A DNA stretch of 64,000 nt, taken from the NCBI GenBank assembly GCA_031374735.1, contig JANMGQ010000060.1:1-64000 (forward strand). Reading direction: 5' to 3'. Position 1 is the first letter of the stretch; the number at the start of each line of letters is the position of its first letter. Both the position numbers and the translations under genes were made by a program. Origin of the DNA: JABFRJ01 sp031374735. Lineage in GTDB: Bacteria; Pseudomonadota; Alphaproteobacteria; Rhizobiales; Hyphomicrobiaceae. Below the pieces are notes generated by a model. That model saw only the letters and a list, made by a program, of their open reading frames with translations. It was not told the DNA's origin and did no database searches. This document shows, piece after piece, positions 58,152 through 64,000 of this stretch.

Positions 58152-59994
58152 GCTTCTTGGCTTTCTCAGCGTCGATCCACCACGTGTCGAGGATACCGCG
58201 ATCGTACGCCGGCTTGGTCGCGGGGCGACCGAACTTGTCCCACACGGCAAGCGTATGGCTCGCCTTATACCACTGCGGCACCCAATAGTTGCCGGCGCGC
58301 AGGACCCGATCGAGCGCGCGGGCTGCGGTGTTCAGTTCCTCACGCGACTTGGCTTCCCCGATCTTGGTCAGCAGGTCATCGATCGCGGGATCAGATATGG
58401 CTGACAGGTTGGGCGTGCCGTCGATCTTGGCTGACTGAGACGAGAAGTAGGACTTGAGCTCCGCTCCGGGCGTCAGGCTCATGGTGAAGCGCCCCGAGAC
58501 GATATCGTAGTCGAAAGACTTGCGGCGCCGCTCATATTGCGCCGGATCGAGCTTGCGGATGGATGTGACAATGCCGATCGCCTGCAGGTTTTTCACGTAA
58601 GGCGTCAGCAAGCGTTCCGATGTGACATCGGTGATGGGAAACTCAATCTCGAGCACCTCACCTTTGGCATTGGTCCGGCGGCCGTCTTTCAAGGCCCAAC
58701 CGGCCTCATCGAGCAGCTTGACCGCCTGTCGCATCAGCTTTTTGTCCGTGCCAGTTCCGTCAGACACGGGCGGTATGTAGGGCTCACCAAACACAGATTT
58801 CGGCAGCTTGTCGCGCAGCGGCTCCAGCAGTTTCAATTCGTCTGCCCCAGGGGGGCCGACTGCCTTCATCGGCGAGTTTTCAAAGAAGCTCGTCGTGCGC
58901 TGATAGAGATCGTAGAACAGGTTCTTGTTGGTCCACTCGTAGTCGAAGGCGAGATCAATGGCCTGGCGCACACGGATGTCGGCGAACTTCGATTTGCGCG
59001 TGTTGATCCAGAAGCCCTGCGTGCCCGATGGGTTCTTGTCGGGCAGCGTTTCGAGCAGGAGCCGTTTCTCTGTGACGGCTGGGCTATCGTAACCCGTCGC
59101 CCAGTCCTTGGAGGTGAATTCCTCACGCACATCCAACACGCCCGCCTTGACGGCCTGGATGCCAAGGGTGCGTTCGCGGAAGTATTCGTATTTGATCTCA
59201 TCGAAGTTGAAGCGGCCGCGATTGACCGGCAGATCCCGGCCCCAATAGTCCGCGCGCCGACCATACATGACGAACGCGCCCTGTTTGTATTCCGCGATCC
59301 TGTATGGCCCGGAGCCGGTCCACGATTCCAGACTTGAATCCTCGAACACGCGGCTTTCGATCTCGGACTTCTGCAGGATCGGCAGACCGCCTGCGATGGC
59401 CGGCAGGCTGCGCACTTCGGTCCCTGAGAAGCTGTAGCGCACCGTGCGCTCATCAAGCGCCTCAACGCCAGAAATGTCGCGCAGCAGCGACTGGCTGTAG
59501 AACGGGTGGCCCTTTGTCTTGAGGATGTTGAACGTCGCCACACAATCGGCTGCCATGATCGGCTTGCCGTTGGAGAATTTGGCTTCAGGGCGGATTTTGA
59601 ACGTGACCGACTTCAGGTCGGCTGCCAGTTCAACGCTGCCTGCGACGAGGCCATAGGCACTGTCAGGTTCGTCTGTGGCCCGCACCATCAGGCTGTCGAA
59701 GGTCAGCTCGACGCCCTGGGCCGCGTCTCCCTTCAGGATGAAGGGATTGAAGCTGTCATAGGTTGTCAAAGCGCCAGTGCCGACGGTGGTCAGCCGCCCG
59801 CCCTTGGGCGCGTTGGGATTGACGTAGTCGAAATGTTTGAAGTCGGGTGGATACTTCAAGTCGCCAAAGGCCGACAGGCCGTGGCGCACTTGGCCTGCGC
59901 CGGAGTTTGCGTGGGCGGGTGTTGATAGATCGAGCGAGAGGACCAACAGAAAGAGCCCTGTCATGGCCGGCCATGACAATACTTGGATACCCAT
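58138..59994 (-). CDS. YejA-like ABC transporter solute-binding protein, copy A
   Basis: 618-aa periplasmic protein of SBP family 5. A signal peptide near LFLLVLSLDLSTPAHA is followed by the YejA-type block HGLSAFGDLKYPPDFKHFDY, then VNPNAPKGGRLT. It contains WKNPYIPPVSDGTGTDKK-like and PAQYERRRKSFDYDIVSGRF segments typical of microcin C / long peptide carriers. The start lies one base past the stop of copy B. The coding DNA for the signal peptide includes the palindrome at 59960-59977. Its permease and ATPase genes are not in the window. Confidence 0.88.
   Translation of the reverse strand: MGIQVLSWPAMTGLFLLVLSLDLSTPAHANSGAGQVRHGLSAFGDLKYPPDFKHFDYVNPNAPKGGRLTTVGTGALTTYDSFNPFILKGDAAQGVELTFDSLMVRATDEPDSAYGLVAGSVELAADLKSVTFKIRPEAKFSNGKPIMAADCVATFNILKTKGHPFYSQSLLRDISGVEALDERTVRYSFSGTEVRSLPAIAGGLPILQKSEIESRVFEDSSLESWTGSGPYRIAEYKQGAFVMYGRRADYWGRDLPVNRGRFNFDEIKYEYFRERTLGIQAVKAGVLDVREEFTSKDWATGYDSPAVTEKRLLLETLPDKNPSGTQGFWINTRKSKFADIRVRQAIDLAFDYEWTNKNLFYDLYQRTTSFFENSPMKAVGPPGADELKLLEPLRDKLPKSVFGEPYIPPVSDGTGTDKKLMRQAVKLLDEAGWALKDGRRTNAKGEVLEIEFPITDVTSERLLTPYVKNLQAIGIVTSIRKLDPAQYERRRKSFDYDIVSGRFTMSLTPGAELKSYFSSQSAKIDGTPNLSAISDPAIDDLLTKIGEAKSREELNTAARALDRVLRAGNYWVPQWYKASHTLAVWDKFGRPATKPAYDRGILDTWWIDAEKAKKLKQN
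59960..59977. repeat. 18-bp palindrome GTCATGGCCGGCCATGAC in a signal-peptide coding region
   Basis: A perfect 18-bp palindrome with the same core as the arms of the two 228-bp elements (TGTCATGGCCGG and CCGGCCATGACA). It lies inside the first codons of the YejA-like gene, coding for SWPAMTG. It could be a solo arm of the repeat captured in coding DNA, or a chance resemblance. Confidence 0.55.
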
Positions 59995-61865
59995 CAGTTC
60001 CCCCTGGCGGCCTTGAGTTTCGCTGCGGCTGCCTCGTCCCACCACCATGTCTGCAGGAAGGCATTCTGCCGTTCCGGCGGCGTCTTCGGGCCGGCATATT
60101 GATCCCACATGGCGATCCAGTCTTCGTTGCGCGACCAGTTCGGCACCACGAAATGGTTCCACAGCAGCACACGATCGAGGGCGCGCGTCGCAGCGACAAG
60201 ATCGGCGCGATCGGTCGCAAACACGACCTTTTCGACAAGCGCGTCGATGGCGGGATCGGCGACACCCAGGATGTTCGGGCTGCCTGGCTTCTTGGCCATG
60301 GCCGAGCCCCAATAGCTGCGCTGCTCGTTGCCGGGGCTCTCGGATTGGGCGATCACGTGGACCGTCATGTCGAAATCGAAGTCGCGCTCGCGCCGCTCAT
60401 ACTGGGCACTGTCGACCACACGGATGTTGATTTTCACACCGATCTTTTCCAGCGTGCTCTTGTAGGGTTGCAGCACGCGTTCGAAGGCCGGCGAATTGAG
60501 CAGCACTTCGATTTCGAGCGGCTTGCCGGCGGCATTCGTCAACACCCCGTTTTTAGGCGTGTAACCAGCAGCAGCCAGCAGCTTGGCCGCTTCAGACAAG
60601 TTCTTGCGCGCGTCATCCGGTGAGTTGTTCACGGGGTTCTTCCACTCTGTGGTGAACACCTCGACCGGCACCTTGCCCTTTACTTCGGTTAGGATTTCGA
60701 GTTCGCGGCCCTGCGGCAGGCCGGTCGCGGCCAACTCTGAGTTGGCAAAGTAGCTGCCGGTGCGCGTGTAAAGACCGTAGAACAGGTTCTTGTTCGCCCA
60801 CTCAAAGTCAAAGGCGAGGTTCATGGCGCGGCGCACGCGCACATCTTGAAACAGCGGCCGGCGCAGGTTCATGTAGAAGCCCTGCATGGGCGTGACGCGT
60901 TTGCGGGCAGGCGTGATTTTCTTCACCAGCCCGTTGTCGACTGCGGGGAAGGCGAAGTCGACCGCCCAAGCCTTGGCGGAACTCTCAACCCAATAGTCGA
61001 GGGCTCCAGACTTGAAGCTTTCGAACGCCGCGATCCGCTCACGGAAATAGATGATCTGGTATTCGTCGAAATTGTACTGCCCCTTCAGCAGCGGCAGGTC
61101 CTTGGCCCAATGGTCCTTCACGCGCTCCAACGTGATCTCACGACCTGGAACCAACGCTTTGACCTTGTACGGTCCTGATCCGAGCGGCACTTCCATGGAA
61201 GACTTCGAGATGTCGCGTGCCTGGCCGTTCGCGTCTTTGCCCTCCCACCAGTGCTTCGGCAGAATCGGCAACTGCGTCACGATGTGTGGCAGTTCACGAT
61301 TGTTTTTGACCTTGAAACGGAAGGTGACTTCGCGTTCGCCGGTCTTCTCGGCCTTGTCCACGTCAGCGAAATAGGAGGCATGCTGCGGCGACACCTTTTT
61401 GAGCGCGTCGAGGGAAAACAGCACGTCGTCGACGGTGATGGGCTTGCCATCGTGCCAGCGCGCTTCCGGACGCAGCGAGACGGCGCAGGACGAATAATCA
61501 GACGGGTAGGATGCCCACTCGGCGATGTAGGCGTACTCCGCTGAGGCTTCGTCGGGGCTGGATTTGAACAGCGATTCCGTCAGCAGACCTATGCCGCCGG
61601 CCGCAACACCCTGCACGGGCCACGGGTTCAAGCTGTCAAATGACCCCTCAGCATACTGGCGTACGCGCCCGCCTTTGGGTGCGTCTGGATTGACCCAGTC
61701 GAAATGTTTGAAATCCGGCCCCTTCCTGGGCTCGCCGATCAGCGAGAGGGCGTGGTGCCGCTTGTCCTGCGCAACCGTCCCTTGGGCGAACGCGAGCGAC
61801 GCAATGAGGGCACCACAGAGGGCACCAACAGGGAGAGGCGTCCATCCAAACCGGCGCATGCTCAT
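59994..61865 (-). CDS. YejA-like ABC transporter solute-binding protein, copy B
   Basis: 623-aa paralogue of the next gene. It has a signal peptide (PLPVGALCGALIASLAFAQG), the block GPDFKHFDWVNPDAPKGGRV, a middle RRAMNLAFDFEWANKNLFYG that is nearly the same as QAIDLAFDYEWTNKNLFYD in copy A, and SAQYERRERDFDFDMTVHV. AGGAG precedes the ATG at 61865. The two copies overlap by one base and are transcribed together, copy B first. They probably bind related peptide-like or peptidoglycan-fragment ligands for the same permease, encoded elsewhere. Confidence 0.88.
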   Translation of the reverse strand: MSMRRFGWTPLPVGALCGALIASLAFAQGTVAQDKRHHALSLIGEPRKGPDFKHFDWVNPDAPKGGRVRQYAEGSFDSLNPWPVQGVAAGGIGLLTESLFKSSPDEASAEYAYIAEWASYPSDYSSCAVSLRPEARWHDGKPITVDDVLFSLDALKKVSPQHASYFADVDKAEKTGEREVTFRFKVKNNRELPHIVTQLPILPKHWWEGKDANGQARDISKSSMEVPLGSGPYKVKALVPGREITLERVKDHWAKDLPLLKGQYNFDEYQIIYFRERIAAFESFKSGALDYWVESSAKAWAVDFAFPAVDNGLVKKITPARKRVTPMQGFYMNLRRPLFQDVRVRRAMNLAFDFEWANKNLFYGLYTRTGSYFANSELAATGLPQGRELEILTEVKGKVPVEVFTTEWKNPVNNSPDDARKNLSEAAKLLAAAGYTPKNGVLTNAAGKPLEIEVLLNSPAFERVLQPYKSTLEKIGVKINIRVVDSAQYERRERDFDFDMTVHVIAQSESPGNEQRSYWGSAMAKKPGSPNILGVADPAIDALVEKVVFATDRADLVAATRALDRVLLWNHFVVPNWSRNEDWIAMWDQYAGPKTPPERQNAFLQTWWWDEAAAAKLKAARGN

Positions 61866-61984
61866 TGGGATAGCTCCTGCAGGCCTGCCGCGCCACACGC
61901 GACGCCAACCCAACATATGGCCCGGACGTGTGGCGTTTCCAAGTTACATGTGTGTCAGGAAGGGCACCTCGGCACCACGCGCGT

Positions 61985-62664
61985 CTAGACCAGCCGATAG
62001 TTAAAGCTGATCGAGATGCGTTTTTCTCGGCCGCGGGTCTCCGGCGCCTCGTGGCGCAGATAGCTTTCCCACAGCAGCACCGTGCCTGGCTCCGGTGTCA
62101 CCTCAATGAAGGTCCGGTTGGCGTCGCTGGCATCCGCCTTGCGGCGCGGTGCCGCCATCATCCGAACCAGGCGCGGATCCTCAAACTTGAGCCCGGCGGC
62201 GTCCTTGGGCAGGCCCACATAGAGTAGGTGCCCGAAATCACGCTGTTGGGGTGGATGTGTGCGGTGTGCCGTCCGCCCGGCTGAAGGATGTTGACCCACA
62301 GGCTGTCGAGCTCCAGCGCGCGCCCATCGAGGTCGTAGTCAAGCGCATCGGCAAAGCGGGCGACATGCCCGTCGAGGCGCTTGACCTGATCAGCCATGAC
62401 GGGATCGCGCCAGGGCAAGTCTTGCAGCGAGGCATAGGACGTATAGCCCTTGTAGCCGTGCTTGCGGCACCAAGCTTGCCCGGCGGGATCCTCGGCGGCA
62501 ATTGCGCGGGCGCTCGTGGCCAGGTCGTCGCGCAACGTCTCGCCGATTGCCCCGGGCATGAGGGCGGCGCGGTAAACGGTGGTGACAAACAAGCGTTCGA
62601 GTTTTGCTATGACGAGATACGGGCAAGTGTCCGGGTGAAATTCAGGGTTTGGTGAGCGACACAC
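61985..62664 (-). pseudogene. 2OG-Fe(II) oxygenase-like (TIGR02466-type) gene with frameshift
   Basis: The first part, to about 62222, encodes LERLFVTTVYRAAL, LDSLWVNILQPGGRHTAHIH and PNSVISGTY. Then the frame changes and the family pattern continues in another frame as YVGLPKDAAGLKFEDPRLVR, TVLLWESYLRHEAP and RISISFNYRLV to the stop. The two parts are consecutive blocks of one family of putative 2-oxoglutarate-dependent oxygenases. The change is around 62222-62223 (one missing or two extra bases). The start is unclear; the GTG at 62664 overlaps the next gene by 23 bp. Broken gene or assembly error. Confidence 0.75.
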
Positions 62665-63622
62665 GCTTGCCAGCGGCAGCGATCACGTCGGCATCGGTTG
62701 CGCCCTTGGCGCATTGACCGGCGGCCTCGAGCGACAGGCGTGAGACGCCGTGGAACTTGTCATCGCGCGCCTCGCCTTCGATCAGCACCGCGTGATGGCC
62801 GAGTTGCTCAAGCTTCTGAGCAAAGGCCTGCTGCTCATCGAACGGCGTGACCTTATCGCGCCGGTCGCCGACCACGAACAGGCGTCGCGCTGGCGATGCC
62901 GGGATCTCCGCTGCGCGCAGCATCGGCACGATGAAGCGCCGGCCCGGATCGCCGAAAATGTCTGTGTCCGTTCGTCCGCCCGACACGAGCCGCGGCACGT
63001 CGTAGGCGCCTGACCCCATGACGCCGCACGCGATGTCCGTGCGGCCCGAAACCAACAATTGCGCGATCATGCGCGCGCCACCGGATTGGCCGGCCAGAAC
63101 CAGACGCCGCAACCCATAGCGCCGCTTCAAGGCATCCAGAGCCGCGTCGATCGCTGGCACGTCCTCGCGTCGGCCGCCGGGCTTGTGAACACCGCTTGAG
63201 CCAAGAACCCCAGGCCGCGCAACGACCAGCAGCGGTATCGCGAACTTGGCCGAAAACTCCTCCGTCACGCGCTTGTAGGTCGTGCGCATGCGCTCGTCGC
63301 CGCTGTGGTTCATGTCGGCGTCCGGCACGTCGCCATCGATAAATACAACGGCGATATCTGTGGCCCCATTGCCACTGGTCAGGGACGCGGGTTGAATGAC
63401 CGCCAGACAATCATAGCCCTCCTTGTGGGCAATCCAGAGCCGGTCGCCCGTACATTGCGCCTGCGTGATCTTTTCCAGCCGCTGCTCTGGCCCATAACCG
63501 ACGGACGCCACCGCATAGGCGTCTTCGCTCGACGGCTCGGGCTTTGGCGAGATGGCCTGCCAACCAAAGACCACCAGCGCGAACGCTGCGAGAGCCATCC
63601 AGATGTTTTTCGGGTCGAGCAT
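62642..63622 (-). CDS. membrane-anchored alpha/beta-hydrolase-fold protein
   Basis: 326 aa. An N-terminal helix (IWMALAAFALVVFGWQAI) probably anchors or exports it. The nucleophile elbow is LVLAGQSGGARMIAQ (GxSxG), the likely acid is in GDRRDKVTPFDEQ and the His in DDKFHGVSRLS. The order fits a serine hydrolase of the esterase/peptidase (dienelactone hydrolase-like) type; its substrate is unknown. It is the first gene of the pair with the oxygenase-like gene downstream. Confidence 0.78.
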   Translation of the reverse strand: MLDPKNIWMALAAFALVVFGWQAISPKPEPSSEDAYAVASVGYGPEQRLEKITQAQCTGDRLWIAHKEGYDCLAVIQPASLTSGNGATDIAVVFIDGDVPDADMNHSGDERMRTTYKRVTEEFSAKFAIPLLVVARPGVLGSSGVHKPGGRREDVPAIDAALDALKRRYGLRRLVLAGQSGGARMIAQLLVSGRTDIACGVMGSGAYDVPRLVSGGRTDTDIFGDPGRRFIVPMLRAAEIPASPARRLFVVGDRRDKVTPFDEQQAFAQKLEQLGHHAVLIEGEARDDKFHGVSRLSLEAAGQCAKGATDADVIAAAGKRVSLTKP

Positions 63623-63789
63623 GGGGCGGTGTAGCGCATCTCAAGGGCAAGGCTGTGAAACGTTCTTCCAGCACGGCTTTGCTCATGAATATAGCCCCCA
63701 GCCGCCAGAACCGATCGCCGGGGCTAAGACGGCACGAAACACTGCTCTGCCCTTGCGAGCGAAGTCATCACAGTTTTGCCCCAATCAAA

Positions 63790-63828
63790 TTGAATGACGT
63801 TCATAGATATTGAATAAGGTTCAATATC
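63790..63828. promoter_or_regulatory. double palindrome upstream of a secreted-protein gene, candidate operator pair
   Basis: Two sites of the form TTGAA-N5-TTCA(A/T) lie at 63790-63804 and 63810-63824, with centres 20 bp apart, i.e. about two helical turns. The second extends to a 9-bp inverted repeat GATATTGAA/TTCAATATC (63806-63828). They are AT-rich and only 20-60 bp upstream of the ATG at 63850. Binding of a dimeric regulator to both sites is plausible. Confidence 0.5.
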
Positions 63829-63849
63829 GATCTTTTGGGGACGTCTGCT

Positions 63850-64000
63850 ATGAAAATGACAGCATTGTCCGCGCTGCCCTTTGGGCTTGCGTTGGCCACA
63901 CATGCCCTCTCTTTTGGCGTTGTGGATCAGGCTTTCGCGCAACGCGTGGCGCGGGCCGACCAGGTCATCGAGACGCCACCCAAGACCGCTGTGGCGACAG
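63850..64000 (+). CDS. secreted protein, partial (C-terminus off the window)
   Basis: The first 50 codons only: a signal peptide MKMTALSALPFGLALATHAL then ...QAFAQ and a mature start RVARADQVIETPPK. The family cannot be named. It follows a double palindrome. Confidence 0.6.
   Translation, partial: MKMTALSALPFGLALATHALSFGVVDQAFAQRVARADQVIETPPKTAVAT

Noticed and set aside
1..64000. tRNA, rRNA, riboswitch or CRISPR elements
   Set aside because: Looked for T-arm motifs, conserved riboswitch cores and regular repeat-spacer arrays by eye and found none; a covariance-model scan would be decisive.

Overview
The window is chromosomal DNA from a GC-rich alphaproteobacterium, most likely of the order Hyphomicrobiales. 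The case rests on gene content: a RegB/ActS-type redox kinase, a separate petA-petB-petC bc1 operon (not the fused b/c1 gene of Bradyrhizobium), an envC-ctpA pair, a HIG1-type twin-membrane protein, and dispersed palindromes with the core GTCATGGCCGGGC. No tRNA, rRNA, CRISPR array, phage or intact transposase was seen. The genus cannot be fixed by reading alone.

Layout. 1-2.7 kb: partial GIY-YIG gene, ferrochelatase (hemH), an Fe-S uracil-DNA glycosylase, then a decayed second hemH 3' end abutting a 228-bp inverted-repeat element. 2.7-9.1 kb: ornithine-cyclodeaminase-like gene, a very large Ala/Lys-rich LysM envelope protein, a LOG-family phosphoribohydrolase and a Trp-rich DUF6600-like secreted protein. 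9.2-15.6 kb: a small exopolysaccharide set (CelD-type acyltransferase, Wza-like lipoprotein, GT2 glycosyltransferase, Wzc-like co-polymerase/kinase). 16-27.9 kb, all on the minus strand: two adjacent peptide/nickel-type (Dpp/Opp) ABC transporters with a solute-binding protein, an amidohydrolase and a cytoplasmic NodB-fold deacetylase. 28-31 kb: ctpA-envC cell-wall pair. 31-36.8 kb: HIG1 protein, Asp/Glu racemase, an orphan SoxY-like carrier, EamA exporter and the bc1 complex. 36.8-41 kb: CinA-like, SDR, secreted unknown, nitroreductase, flavin reductase.

41-46.8 kb: a third Dpp-type cluster with two amidohydrolases. It is visibly damaged: its first permease is reduced to the last ~46 codons, no binding protein is present, and one ATPase carries an in-frame amber codon. 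46.9-58 kb: FAH-family hydrolase, Hsp70-like ATPase, second copy of the 228-bp element, trpC, a toxin-antitoxin pair with a frameshifted toxin, epmB, mutT, CCA-adding enzyme, phosphatase, NrtR-like regulator, rhodanese, hisF, regB. 58-64 kb: two tandem YejA-like binding proteins, a frameshifted oxygenase-like gene, an alpha/beta-hydrolase and the start of a secreted protein preceded by a double palindrome.

Recurring theme: three Dpp-type importers are each linked to hydrolases of cyclic or linear C-N bonds (amidohydrolases, a CodA-like deaminase, a NodB-fold enzyme without signal peptide). This fits uptake of nitrogenous small molecules followed by hydrolysis in the cytoplasm. The most unusual points are an amidohydrolase whose N-terminal metal motif HxH is replaced by DxD, the orphan SoxY-like protein, the paired inverted-repeat elements with a hemH remnant, and a series of single-base lesions that are either recent pseudogenes or assembly errors.
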